From Mesostigma viride (lineage: Eukaryota; Streptophyta; Mesostigmatophyceae; Mesostigmatales; Mesostigmataceae): 34,766 nucleotides of DNA. Of this stretch, positions 10,080 to 22,100 are shown piece by piece. How positions within the stretch are numbered: position 1 is the first letter of the stretch; each line of letters starts with the position of its first letter. The notes under the pieces were generated by a model. The model worked only from the letters and a program-made list of their open reading frames with translations, ran no database searches and was not told the DNA's origin. Position numbers and translations under genes: made by a program. The stretch is taken from positions 1 to 34,766 of the forward strand of contig RPFO01000006.1 in NCBI GenBank assembly GCA_009746045.1. The letters are read 5' to 3'.

Positions 10080-12240
10080 TCTCGATCCCAGGTATAGACT
10101 ACCTCGGGTATCATCATCGTAATTGCTAGCATCGAGATCATTCATACCTACCGACGATGGCCAGCTGCAAAAGAAAAATGTCGACCAACAGACAGGACCT
10201 ATCGCCGGGAACCCTCAAGGCAATAAGGGCGAGACAGGCTTTCACCGTTAAGTAAAGTTGTCCACATCGTGCTAAGGAATTTGTGCTAATCTATGAGTAC
10301 CTATATGGACACTTTGTCGCATTTTTTACATGGCAAATAAGCGATGTATGTGTCATGTAGGCTGCCATTGGTGCATGCATGCATGGGCCAGCAATGATGG
10401 TCAGAGGTACATTGTGCCTATGAGATAACCATCGATTTGTTGATCAGCAAGTGATTCATTACGTGAGACAACAATATGTTTGGGGGCTAAGCTTCTTACA
10501 TTCCAAGTCACATGGCCCGCCATAATTGTTTTCTTATGTGTTTAAGGTTAGGGCTCTGTTCATGACTGAACGTCATGAACGCGCTCTATTCATGACATTG
10601 ATTAATTGATTTTAATTAGTCTCATGTCCATGTTGGGGGACCGGGATCTCTGAATTCCCCAAAGAAGATATAGTGGAAGTCACCCCAAGACGTCAATATC
10701 CGTCAAGACGTCAATAACAACATGTATGTCCACAGCTCAGCTAGTAGTCTAAAATATGGGCCTCGAGCTAATCTTGCACGCAAGCAATGCCTATCATCAA
10801 GGATTAATTAATGCCTATCAACAAGGAGACAATCATGCTTGTTAAATTTCCTAGGACCCACAACTGGGGGGTCGTAGTCTTTGACAATGTCCGCCTGGGC
10901 AACGCTACTAATCCTACACATCCGAGGTCCCATGTCTGAATAAGAGGGGTTGAGCGGATGACGCCAACAGTGTCTGTGCTCTGCATGTCAGCTAAAATCA
11001 TATCGCGGAGACAAACATATGGCGGTATGTCCAATGCTGGCCACTGCGTCGCCTAACAGGTTCTTACATCAAAGAGACAACCAGCGCAGGCCAGAAATCG
11101 GGAGAATCCGGACCATGGTAGCTCGAGCCTGCCGTTATCTTTTCCGCGTTTTCGAGTCGTTCAGGATGATGAAGATGAATGGTGATGGAAATGTGTATCC
11201 TTGTGCATTGAAATTATGGCTGGCTTACGTGTGGAGCGACTAGATGACCGAGACGGTGGGGCCAGAAACAGCATGCTTGATCAGGGCGTGTGTTTCTAGC
11301 CTAGCTGGCCGGGAGTGTCTAGTGGTGAGCACCAGTTGCTGCGATCGCTCTCCCACCATTTACGAGGAAATACCCGCAAATGGAACACCACTGAAAAGGT
11401 CTAGCTAGTCAGTCATCACGTTAGCCATGCCATGATTCCAAACGTCCAAGAACTGCACACGGTGCAAAGGCAAAAAGCCGGAGGACAGCACTTTCAAATG
11501 TGCGGCGGGAACCAAAAGCCCGCGGATGCCAGAAAACATCGTGTTGCGGCAGCGACGCGACGATGTGGACAACGAATCCAGTGCCAAGCTCGGAACGGCC
11601 GCAAAGGAGATCTGGCATCACAGGGTTCAGATGTGCGGAGATACTATGCGATCCAGCCGGTCCACGACCTGTTTGTAGAGCTTGTGCCAAGGGGCAGCAC
11701 CGAACAGATGTGGGTGACGTTGCAAAAAACATCGGACTTGACGGAGCATAATGGCTCGGTCATAGTCTTTGACCAATATAATAAAAATAAGGTTCTTACA
11801 TGGTCGGCAAGGGCCTGACCATGTAAGAAGATATCTCCCTGGCTGGCCAGTCCACAAGGAGCCAGCACAGACCTCATCTGAATCAACCTGATTAATTAAC
11901 TAACTACTTAATTCATTTATTAAACTCATGCCCCCATTAGGGAGTCAAGGAGCATTAGCTAACCCCGATTAATTAATTAATTAATTAATTAATTAAACAC
12001 GTGCTCCTGTTGGGGAGTCACGGAGCACCGAAGTGCTTTTAATCCCTGTGTGTGCACAACAGGAGAAAGGGCAGAGACCCCCAGTCTCCTTCATGCCTAA
12101 GGCATGCCACAGCTGCATTCGGGAACGCTAGCTAAACGGACACGCCAACGATCCGGCAATCTGTGGGTGCAATAAGACCCATGTGAGCATGGCATAACAC
12201 TAGGAGCGTGGGCAAGTAATCTCATCATAGCCAGGACGTA
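10080..12240. other. No recognisable gene
   Basis: About 2.1 kb of AT-rich sequence with short frames only. It includes a hairpin at 11793-11829, a (TTAA)n-like tract near 11966-11995 and loosely repeated GTTGGGGAGTCACGGAGCA-like words around 11930-12030. I recognise no protein-coding gene. Confidence 0.5.
11793..11829. repeat. Hairpin with 13-bp perfect arms
   Basis: TTCTTACATGGTC (11793-11805) pairs exactly with 11817-11829 across an 11-base loop. No following U-tract or gene end suggests a terminator. Confidence 0.8.
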
Positions 12241-12271
12241 GCATGGCTGTACTAGGACTATACCCCGATCA

Positions 12272-12890
12272 ATGGATGGATGGATGGATGGATGGATGGA
12301 TGGATGGATGGATGGATGGATGGATGGATGGATGGATGGATGGATGGATGGATGGATGGATGGATGGATGGATGGATGGATGGATGGATGGATGGATGGA
12401 TGGATGGATGGATGGATGGATGGATGGATGGATGGATGGATGGATGGATGGATGGATGGATGGATGGATGGATGGATGGATGGATGGATGGATGGATGGA
12501 TGGATGGATGGATGGATGGATGGATGGATGGATGGATGGATGGATGGATGGATGGATGGATGGATGGATGGATGGATGGATGGATGGATGGATGGATGGA
12601 TGGATGGATGGATATGGATGGATGGATGGATGGATGGATGGATGGATGGATGGATGGATGGATGGATGGATGGATGGATGGATGGATGGATGGATGGATG
12701 GATGGATGGATGGATGGATGGATGGATGGATGGATGGATGGATGGATGGATGGATGGATGGATGGATGGATGGATGGATGGATGGATGGATGGATGGATG
12801 GATGGATGGATGGATGGATGGATGGATGGATGGATGGATGGATGGATGGATGGATGGATGGATGGATGGATGGATGGATGGATGGATGGA
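12272..12890. repeat. (GGAT)n microsatellite, about 620 bp
   Basis: More than 150 units of a GGAT tetranucleotide with one visible interruption (GGATATGGAT) near 12610. Open frames in several directions are by-products of the 4-bp unit. A short matching tract of CCATCCATCCATC occurs at about 16189. Confidence 0.99.
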
Positions 12891-12899
12891 TGTCAGGCT

Positions 12900-14270
12900 T
12901 GTCTTACATGATGCAGTGGAACTTTGGTGCTGGAGGGTTAATTGTGGCCCGGTCTGGTTTAGCTTCAGTGCTCTCATGGCGGCCTTCATTTGTAATTATT
13001 TGAATGCATGCCCATTGGGCCATGCATAGTGTATATTTTTTACGCATGCACGCCCATTATGTATCGCTGGGTCCATCCCATCAATGCTTGTTTATTGCCA
13101 GGTCTGGTGTAAGTAAGTTAGTGCTATCTAGTCTACAAAATCCTCACTACACTTCTCCCCAAAGCGCCCCTTCCGCTTTGGGGGAGGGGGCTTACCCACA
13201 TGGGCTGGCGTGTGAGCCGGGACATTGGTCTTCCACCTCTTCTTGTTCTGCATAGGAACAGAGAGCGAAGAAATGCGGTGTGGGGACCCCTTCTCGTGGT
13301 AATGCGTTACATGTACTCCCCACCGGGCTTTGCTCTTCATGGGTTCATAAAGACAACAATTATTCAGTAAGAATTTAATAAATTAGGAACATATATCCGT
13401 TGGGAGTCACTGTTACACATATACCTGAAAAGGGGCATATGATTTTAAATACATTCTGAGCTACAACCTGCACGTGCATGGGTTTAGTTAACTGGCACCT
13501 ATACTAGAGGCCTGACATGGGGTGGAGCTTCAGTGCTTCCCCGCCTTCTCCTTCTCCCACACTGGGTGCTCCGCGTCCTTCTTCTCCGGCCCTGCCCATG
13601 GGTGCACCGGCCCCGCCTCCTCCTTCTCCTCTCGGGACGATTCGCGCTCCACGCATGGCTGCAGCATCAGTTAGCACGGGCAAGACATAGCAGTAACCGC
13701 GCTATTGCTGTTCTAGCACCAGCCTAGCAGACTGCCATGATCACTCAGCAAACCCACGACAGCTAAACCCTTGGCTGTCACAACCAGTCCATGCATCATT
13801 AAGTATGGGTACAGGGAAAGCTTCCCGCATATCCATGGCCATATGGATGGCAGCAACACAACGACTTGCCCCCTAGCCCCCCGTGCACACACAAAAACGT
13901 GGGTCGTGGCTTCCACGCCCCATCCGCCATGCATGACAGCGCGTACCTTACTCGCATTCACACCGGGCTGCATCCCAGCGCCGTTGCTGTCCCCATGTGA
14001 CACGTCGGCTGATTAAGCAGACACACAGCAGAGTCTGATGTAAACCGCTAAACCCCAAACCCATGCAGACCACAGTCAAGGACGCGTGCATGTCAAGCCA
14101 TGCCAATTGTGAACCGTACAGCAATTTACTTTTCAAGCCTGAAGAGGTGGATAGCAGATACTAGCCTGGAAGAGGTTACAGGGGCACATGTCCATTAGCG
14201 AGCGGAACAACACAGCATACACCCTACAAGCGTACCGCACAATGTCCTCCTGCAATTGTCTGCAGATCTC
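12900..14270. other. No recognisable gene; short hairpin at 13157-13183
   Basis: No supported gene. CCCCAAAGCG (13157-13166) pairs with CGCTTTGGGG (13174-13183) across a 7-base loop. A Pro/Leu-rich frame near 13533 has no family resemblance. Confidence 0.5.
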
Positions 14271-14275
14271 CCAAT

Positions 14276-14367
14276 GCCGCAGACATCTCCACTGCTCTCA
14301 TGGCGATTGCAAATGCTTCATGCCGCTGACATCTCCACTGCTCTCATGGCGATTGCAAATGCTTGAT
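14276..14367. repeat. 46-bp tandem duplication
   Basis: Two adjacent near-identical copies with GACATCTCCACTGCTCTCAT, starting at 14282 and 14328, differing by about two bases. A recent local duplication. Confidence 0.9.
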
Positions 14368-14443
14368 GCCGCACCTCTGCTTACAGCAGAAAAGCTTCCT
14401 CCGGGCGAGGCACCTGACTGGAACCAACACCCATTCCTTGGCT

Positions 14444-15554
14444 TCACAACGTGGCCATGACAGCATCGTGAATCTGCTTCGCCAACGCCCACACTTCAGG
14501 ACCCGCGCCCTGCACCGCCATGGCCACAGGCTGCACCGCTGCAATCGATGCAGCATTCACTGCCTGCGCCGCACCATGTACTGCATGCACGAAAGCCAAT
14601 CCTGGCTCGGTTATCATGGTCTTGCCCGATTCCTGCTGCTTCTTCTTCTTCGATGCGGTCATGCGCACTTTATACCCCTTCCTCTCCAAGCACGCCTTCA
14701 GCACCTGGCTCGTGCGGTGCTGAATATGCTTCTGAAGGCGCGCCTTCTAAACACGAAATGTTGGCAATGTATGATTCCCAAACGGCATGATAGGCACATA
14801 ATCAGTCCCATTAATTGCTTTGCGGCAGTCAATGCACCAGAACACCTGTTGAAAAAAGAAGGTTATGCGCGCTAGCGATTACCCGCGGCAAGAAGCAATC
14901 AACACGCCTCGCTAACAACTGCAACCACAATGTAATTCATGACGGGCCACTCACCGCTACCCTGCTCTCCTGATTCAATGTCTCCCCATTCTCAAGGCCT
15001 CCATTGTAAACCTCTCCGTCTTCACCATCGTCATCGTCTTCCTCTTCCTCCACTCCGACGTATCCGTGTTTCCTTTTCCTAAGATACCTAGGGTTGTTCA
15101 AGTCGTATGTGCGGCGTTGGCACACTTCCAACAAAATTTTGGCCGCCTCTACCCATTACCATTTATTCGTACTATCATAACATATCCAGGCGTTTGAAAA
15201 ATCATTCCCTCGTTCGAACTTCTACCCCTGGGCGTCCATGACGAGGCAGTCACGACGGGACGCAGATGCACAAAAATAAAACAAGGCGACATCCCTTCAA
15301 TCATTGACCAAAAAACAGAATACGCGCAGAACTTGGATTTCAACACCACGCACCCATTACCAGCGAGCACGGCTGGCCTGCAACCGCCATCATTTCATAA
15401 CCAGAAGCCAGGGCCCACACTCCATCCCGTTACCTCATCTTCCACGCACGGCTTCCGCTGCTTCCCTCTGCTCTTTCGCATTCTCCGCCAGCAACCTCGC
15501 CTTCTCCTCGTCCAACAATCCACTAAGAATAAAATCCCCTCTATTGGACGCCAT
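14444..15554 (-). other. Possible spliced host gene (unrecognised)
   Basis: Three minus-strand pieces look coding. 15435-15554 opens with MASNRGDFILSGLLDEEKAR and continues Glu/Ala-rich. 14955 to about 15150 gives an acidic block after KRKHGYVG. 14747-14845 begins VFWCIDCRKAINGTDYVP. The second and third pieces join in phase across an intron with a strong donor (GTGAGT reading down from 14954) and a polypyrimidine-CAG acceptor (14846-14848), 109 bp long. The third piece ends at an in-frame TAG (14747-14749), beyond which the same frame stays open to 14444 with a Lys-rich then Ala-rich sequence. The first-to-second junction is unresolved. I do not recognise the protein; WCIDC could be half of a zinc site. 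Confidence 0.35.
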
Positions 15555-15599
15555 TCAGACGAACTTTGCTAGCGTCTTTTCACCGGCCCCAGCACACAT

Positions 15600-16300
15600 A
15601 ATCTATAGCCGCTTAATGACAACGGCCGACAACGACAACTGCTGAATAGGCGAAAAAGGCTGATAACTACATTTTTATATTTCGCTGCATTTGCTAATAG
15701 ACACGCACGTTCTCCCACTTCTCCATTACAATATAATTATCCATCTGGCCGTGTACAGGCAAAGATCCCCGAAGTAACTTACTGAAACGTATCTTACAGC
15801 ATCGGATCACTGGCACCTAATCTACAGGTGGTAGATTACCAACCAAGACCCGTCGCGGTAATTTACTCTGTCGGTAATGTACTACCAAAGATGTGCAGTC
15901 GTAACGTTACTCTTACTTACGGCTAGTAAAATTACTACGTAGGATGATAGGTAGTAATGATTACGGCGTTGGATCTCACGCCTCGTATCTAGGTAGTAAG
16001 ATAAGACCTCGTAATTTACGCCTCGGATCCTTTTTACTACCCTCGGACGAAAAGTATAGTGAAGCGCCCGCATGTTTGCAAACGCGGGAAGCACGCTATA
16101 GACAGGTAATGCCCCTAGGGTAGATAGCTTAGAATAGAGTTGGTTTGATGTTGTAGATAGATCAGACCGGTAGGATTGCGTACGTGTCCCCATCCATCCA
16201 TCCATCGATCCATCTATCGGTGTTAATTTTAACACGTATGGCTATCTAAAATAGCGCCTTGATGATTGATAATGAATGCGAAAGACCTTTGACTTCCTAT
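15600..16300. other. Non-coding; scattered GGTAGTAA-type words
   Basis: No gene seen. Around 15850-16030 there are dispersed GTAATTTACG, GGTAGTAA and CGCCTCG words on both strands, related to the 15-bp array next to the LINE. Confidence 0.5.
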
Positions 16301-16311
16301 GCATCACAGGG

Positions 16312-16480
16312 CACGATGGCCGGGTGGCTTAAGAATACTTGTCCACGGCGTGGGACAAGTGCACAGCCAAATTCCCTGTGATCACTGTGATTCCTTTTTG
16401 CCTGGTACCACTCGCAGATTTGACCGTCAGATATTCGGCCCGCCATTCTGAACTGTCGGATCTTGGGTTCGAAATAAAAG
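16312..16480 (+). other. Possible tRNA-derived (SINE-like) remnant
   Basis: TGGCCGGGTGG (16317-16327) matches a pol III box A, and GGTTCGAAA (16466-16474) a box B. The ~149-bp spacing is far longer than in a tRNA gene and I cannot draw a cloverleaf, so at best this is a decayed or composite SINE. Confidence 0.2.
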
Positions 16481-16657
16481 TATGACACTTTTGAAATGTT
16501 GGTGGTATTGGGGAAACTATGGAAAAGGTGGCGCCCTGGCGCGGTCGTATGCGTGGCCGTAGATCAATCATCGGACGGTTAAACTGGATGAGCGGAAACC
16601 CAGAACGAGAGGTCTGTCGTCAGGATCAATTAAATCAGCGGCGAAAATCGTTGGTGG

Positions 16658-16763
16658 AAGGGCGGGGGTGGCGGGGCGGGAGGTGGCCCCCAAGAAGCCG
16701 CGGCAGACTAAAGGGCGGGGGTGGCGGGGCGGGAGGTGGCCCCCAAGAAGCCGCGGCAGACTA
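16658..16763. repeat. Exact 53-bp tandem duplication
   Basis: The 53-bp G-rich unit beginning AAGGGCGGGGGTGGCGGGGC occurs twice head to tail (16658-16710 and 16711-16763) without a mismatch, with a partial third copy near 16785-16810. A 211-codon frame over this region has no family resemblance and I do not call it a gene. Confidence 0.9.
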
Positions 16764-17359
16764 CGGGCGCGCTGAACCGTTGTGGAGGGGTGGCCAAGAA
16801 ACCGCGGCAGTTACAAAAGGCGCCATGACGGCGCGCACTGGACTTGTCAGCCTGGACCTGGTCAACAAGAATATTCTGCCGGCAGCCTGCTTCTTTTCCG
16901 GGCCTGGACACTTTCTAGATCGGAATCTGTATTGTCTGGCCCACTCTGGTTCCGGGAGACAATCTCTACTAAAATGGCAGCCTGAACAAGGCCTGAAGAT
17001 TCAATCATGGCTCCGGACTGCTCCGGAACTTGGATTCTCCCTTTTTTATTTCCGCGAGGCGGTTACTGTTCAACTGAACTTTTCACGCGGACAAACAACA
17101 GGTAGGTACTGCAATCTGGTTCAAAAGCAACTTCCCCGCCTCCCTGGAAACTGAACCCCCGACGCAGTTGGGGCACGTGTAGGGTGTAGATTCCGTAACG
17201 TCTTTATTTCATGTCCATCTACGGACACGATGGTCCGAGAAATGAAAAATTCATTGCTTTGGACCAATTCTGACCAAATCTCGGGACAAATCTACCAGTT
17301 CGTACTTGTCCCACTGCAGTGGTACAAGTTCCGCACTTGTCCCACTTGTGGACAAGCTG

Positions 17360-17507
17360 CTTGTCTCACTGGACACTCGTGGGACGCAGCGCTCTAGTGG
17401 CCACTCGGGACGACTTGTAGTCACTCGGGCCATGCGGCCCTCGTGACTACAAGTCGGCCCTCGTGACCACTATAGCGCTGGTCCCACTCGGGTCCAGTGA
17501 GACAAGC
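17360..17507. repeat. ~148-bp imperfect hairpin
   Basis: The outer arms CTTGTCTCACTGGAC and complement, the middle parts with AGCGCT, and the inner arms CGACTTGTAGTCAC and complement all fold about a centre near 17433, with a few mismatches. Neighbouring ACTTGTCCCAC-like words suggest a wider repeat family. Confidence 0.85.
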
Positions 17508-17529
17508 TACACTTGTCACACAATACGAA

Positions 17530-18175
17530 TAAGCTCAAACCCGGAAAACCGGTTTCGTATATTACAATGTTAAGTACCACACAGATTAAAACACTCAATA
17601 CGGGAAGACTTACACCCAGTAGGCGAGGGATTTTCACTCGAGCCCACAGGAGAATTACACTCCAGGGTTAAGCAGTAGTAAATCTGTATAGAGCAACGTG
17701 GTAAATTACGATACAAGGTCCGGACTGCTGACATAGCTCGTGCCTAATGCCTATTTTGTCCCTTCGTCCCCGTTGGTGGCTGCGCCTCGCGCTGCCAACC
17801 AGGCATGACGTCAGGTCCGCGGGGACGGGCTTCTCGAACCGTCTAGAACACATTCAAGACCAGTGCGGCTAGGACTCAGTCCTGAAAAATATCCAAATGT
17901 CCGTAAGTACCATCATAACGTATGTGCAGTGCCACTTGGCGGTCCCGTTCAGGCGCTAGGTCCGCCTTCGGCGCAAAGGCCAAGTTCGTCAGCAAAACTT
18001 CTACACTTACTTCCGCACGGATTGCCTCGGCTGCCAAGTATACTCTGACCTCGTTCGGCACTGCAGCGCCGAATTACGGTCGGCGGCTCGGCGCCGATCG
18101 ACCGTGACGCCCGGATAATATAATAAGTTAATAACACACAGGTCCGCACAAATTTAATACCACACACAAATAACA
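17530..18175. other. No recognisable gene
   Basis: Only short frames; nothing I can assign. Confidence 0.5.
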
Positions 18176-18177
18176 TG

Positions 18178-18213
18178 TTAATTAATTAATTAATTAATTA
18201 ATTAATTAATTAA
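18178..18213. repeat. (TTAA)n tract
   Basis: About nine TTAA units. A similar tract lies at 11966-11995. Confidence 0.95.
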
Positions 18214-18337
18214 GTAGCTTCCATCATCATTCCGTCATCATTCCGTCATCGCGGCTCACAGAAGGGCACCAGCCTTATGCTGGCATCTGCCACCCCTATA
18301 GTGACCCTATAGTGACCGCGGCCTAGGATGGGTCTCA

Positions 18338-18368
18338 CCCTAAGCCCTAAACCCTAAAACCCTAAACC
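18338..18368. repeat. Interstitial telomere-like CCCTAAA tract
   Basis: CCCTAAG, CCCTAAA, CCCTAAAA and CCCTAAA in tandem, i.e. TTTAGGG-type telomere repeats on the other strand, including one TTTTAGGG variant. This repeat type is known from plants, many algae and several protists. At four units it is an interstitial remnant, not a chromosome end. Confidence 0.8.
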
Positions 18369-18484
18369 ACTTGCAAAAACAGAAGTGCCCCCCTGCCACC
18401 ACTGCTCACCAGGTTGTGACATTTAGGCTGGCATCTGTCACCACCCCGGCAGTTGTGATGGTGTGTTGGGGGTGTGACAAGGAT

Positions 18485-18966
18485 GGCGAAAAATTGCACG
18501 TACTTACTCTTAAGAAAAGAACGCCCAATTTTTCGCCACCCTGCCACCCCTTGGCGCGGGTCATAGGAGGTGTTTGTCAAGGTGTGACAAGGATGGCGAA
18601 AAATTGCACGTACTTACTCTTATATAAAGAACGCCCAATTTTTCGCCACCCTGCCACCCCTTGGCGCGGGTCATAGGAGGTGTTTGTCAAGGTGTGAGAG
18701 GATGGCGAAAAATTGCACGTACTTACTCTTATATAAAGAACGCCCAATTTTTCGCCACCCTGCCACCCCTTGGCGCGGGTTATAGGAGGTGTTTGTCAAG
18801 GTGTGAGAGTGATGGCGAAAAATTGCACGTACTTACTCTTATATAAAGAACGCCCAATTTTTCGCCACCTTCCCCCACTGGCCGGCGCTGAGGTGGCGTG
18901 GGTTGTTGGATGTGGCGAAAAATTGCACGTACTTACTCTTAAGAAAAGACCGCCCAATTTTTCGCC
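18485..18966. repeat. Five-copy hairpin array beside the viral element
   Basis: Each 53-bp core starts GGCGAAAAATTG and ends with its exact complement CAATTTTTCGCC, enclosing GCACGTACTTACTCTTATAT or a close variant. Cores start at 18485, 18595, 18704, 18814 and 18914, so spacing is 110, 109, 110 and 100 bp. The linkers share TGCCACCCCTTGGCGCGGGT. The cores are almost invariant although the last linker has diverged. The array ends about 150 bp from the primase-helicase stop codon. Confidence 0.95.
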
Positions 18967-19113
18967 ATGGCCTCGCAGGGTGAGGGAGCCGGCGAGGGCC
19001 GCGCGGCGGGGTGTGACCGGAACCGGATGGGCCTCCGATTTGCGTGGGAAGCAGTTGTCGCTGGCAACGATAACTACATGCATGGCAGAAACGCGTTCCA
19101 TTAAAAATATTTA

Positions 19114-22100
19114 TTACTTATCCGCCCCCTGCAGGAAAGGAGCGATTTCATCCATCGACAGGCCAGACAACGACGTGATCGAATAATCCTTCTCATCGCC
19201 CCACCACGAGGGTTTATACCTATCAAGAAACGCGTGCATGTCCGCCTTCGAAATTTCCAAGTAACCACCGCCACGGCTGTTGCCCTTCGCCCCTTTGGCA
19301 GAAATTCCCAGAGTCGGGCTTAACAACCTGTTGACGAGCCCGCTACACTGTGCAAAAGACAAACTACCAGCCTCGCCTGCTCGCCGTTGGTATCCAAATG
19401 TTGAGCGCATGAACCAGGCCTTGTCGGCAATTTCGCTATCAATTTTATTCCCTAGTGCAATCGTCTCGTCGCGCGTCAACTTCATTGTGAGATTGGACGG
19501 ATCAGCCGTCGTGATGAAGTCGATGATAGGCGTCCCTTCTAGTAGCTTGAGCGTAATGGCCAGAGACTGTGCTAGTCCAAAACGAGAATACGCCTTCAAA
19601 TCAAACAAGGACTCTGACTTCTGCAGAATCAACAGATTGTCTCTGAAATGCTCCTTGGTTCCTAGTCCCGTCAACTTCGAATATTGCCGAATGCCAGCGT
19701 ACGCCTTCCTCCCCATCTCCTTGTCCAGAATTTGAGGGAGCTCGTCGTCGATGAGATCATACGGAATCATGTACAACCGGTGAACCAGTTCGTACACCGC
19801 CTTCAGACGCATTTCGTACGGTGAAAGTGGAACCGTGCCGCCGATTCTCCCCTCTAGATCCTTGTACTCCTCCTCGCTCATAAGCACCACCTCCCTGTCC
19901 TTGTCTGGATCTTCTAGTACCGGAAGCGGAGGGGCGTCGATGTCCCCCAACTCCTCCACTGCCGACACCTCCACGCCGTAGTCCTCCGTCAGTATCTTGA
20001 TGAGATTTCCCTTGTAGTGGGACCTCGACACCGCGAGATCTTGCTGGTTCCGGCAGAAGAGACGGAACTTGGGGCAATTTCTGTCATAGATACGCGACTT
20101 GTCCGCGCTCCAGTCGCAGACTACGTCGGCGTTGTCGAACAGCAGCTGGATGAGCGCAGTGTCCCCCGCGATCATGTTCTCGACGATCGTACCGTAGTCC
20201 GTTGGAGGCCTGTCAAGAAGCGAAGTCGTGTCTCGATAGAAGATGACCATCTCTCCCTTGACTAAGTGGCGCACCCTGAAAATTTGCTGGAGGGTTGTCG
20301 TGTAGCTCGCGTAGTAGTCCCCGTTGATGAAGAGTCCCACCATGCTGTCGAACGTGTGCTCCGTGTAGCTGACTCCAACCGTGATCGTGGGGCTGAAGAT
20401 CAAAAAGTCCAAGTCAGCCCACGCAGCATTCGCGCCAACCTCCAGATCCTCCTTGCTCGTCAGACTAGTGTAGAGACGCCCGTTCTTGCGCTTGTCGATG
20501 AAGGGTTTGAGTGCCTCATACGCCATGGCGGCCTCTTTTTTGCCAGACATTGGGCAGAAAATCCTCTCTCCGGCCTCTATCCTCCTCTCACACTCAGCGA
20601 CAAAGCGGTCCACGCAGACCTTTCGCCAGTTCTTCTCTGAGGTCACGTCCACCCATCGCAGAGTCCTGTTGGTAGGGCGCCTGAAGGTGTTGCAATCCAC
20701 CTCCATAGTGTCCGCCGCGCGATAGGCCGCTATGAAATCGTAGACCTTTCGAGTAACAGTAGCGTCTAGCGCGATCACGACCTTGGACGTTTCGATGAGC
20801 CTGACGAATTTTCTCAACACCTCGCGACGGTTCTCCACGTAGCGCTGTGAAAGGGCAGTGAGGGTGTTGTAAATTTCGTCCAGGATGAGGAGGTCGAACG
20901 GTTGGTCCGTGAGGCGCAAGATGCTGTTCAGGACTATCAACACCCTGTCGTCAGAAATCATCCCCTTTGAGCCGCTGAGATAGTGACGAAAATTTGGGTC
21001 ACTGTACAGGAGATGGAACGCGTTGCCTTCCCATACAATTGTCCTCCCACCCTCGCCCAGAGACTTGTAGTTGCGATCCTCCTCCTTTGATAGGCTAATG
21101 TTGGCAACGATGCAGCACACGCGAATACCTGGATCCCTCCTCACCGCCTCGTTGACGAGTTCACGAATCCTCTCAGATTTACCTGTCCCGCAGTTGGACT
21201 GGACGAGGAAGGTGCTCTTATGCGGTCCCCCAAATAGCGCATCCCAGCTGAATGGCTTGATTTTTTCGGACGAATACGTGTGAGTGAACGGCACTTGGTC
21301 AGATCCCGGTTGCTGCATCACGGGAGGTGCGATCTCGATCTTGCGAGCGTCTGGCGATTTCCTGTAGCAGTCATAAAAAACTTGTCCTGACGGGTATTGG
21401 AGCGTGAATGGGCCGTTCTTCTCGTGCACCTTGTTGCATATGAGGCAGATGTGATCGTCGCATTGCTGGTACTTCACCCTCACGAGCTTGACGTCTGGAG
21501 ACAACTCAATGTAGCCGCACTCGAGATAGTCACACTCCGGAGCCACCTTCTCCATCGCCGCGAGAGATGCAGAAACGTCAATGTCCTTGCCCGCCGCCTT
21601 CACCGTGCACTCGCGACGTCCGCGAACCCCTCTCCTCTTCAACGATGCCGCCCAGTCCGGGGGCGCACTCACCAATACCCCGCCCGAGACGTCGTCCGGC
21701 GAGTAGATGTTGATGAGATGGTCGAGGAAGTCACTAGACGAGCCTTCACATGTGCGCAGAATTCCCAGAGGGTCAGTGTCCCCGAATTTGTGCATCCCGA
21801 CGCATCGGAAAAGACTGTCTCTCCTGTAGACTGCTTCGTCTATCACCGTGTCCATTTCACCGAAATAGTCAGCTGGGTGGCGGCAGATCTCGTCGAATTG
21901 CTCTTGACCGTTCACTTTGAACTTCAGCAGCTCGTGCGCGTCCTCGTGAACGGGAGATGACAGGTCGAAAGAAGCGCGCTTGATGAAATCGGTGAGGCCG
22001 CTGTACCAAAACACTCTCGCGTCCAGGTCGGCAAGAACGAGACCGCGCACGACGATGTGGAAAGACGACTTGAACAAATCCTTCTTCATGCGAGACGCCG

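Noticed and set aside
12243-13029. Long frames (WMDG and IHPS repeats) over 12.2-13.0 kb on both strands
   Set aside because: They are translations of a GGAT microsatellite; frames are open in several directions with no other coding sign.
14444-14749. TAG read as a sense codon in the WCIDC exon
   Set aside because: The frame stays open after the TAG, but viral genes and the LINE give no sign of stop-codon reassignment; one case is not enough.
16317-16474. A functional tRNA gene
   Set aside because: Box A and box B are ~149 bp apart and no cloverleaf can be drawn.
16519-17154. 211-codon plus-strand frame
   Set aside because: It spans an exact 53-bp tandem duplication and is low-complexity Gly/Arg at its start; no family resemblance.
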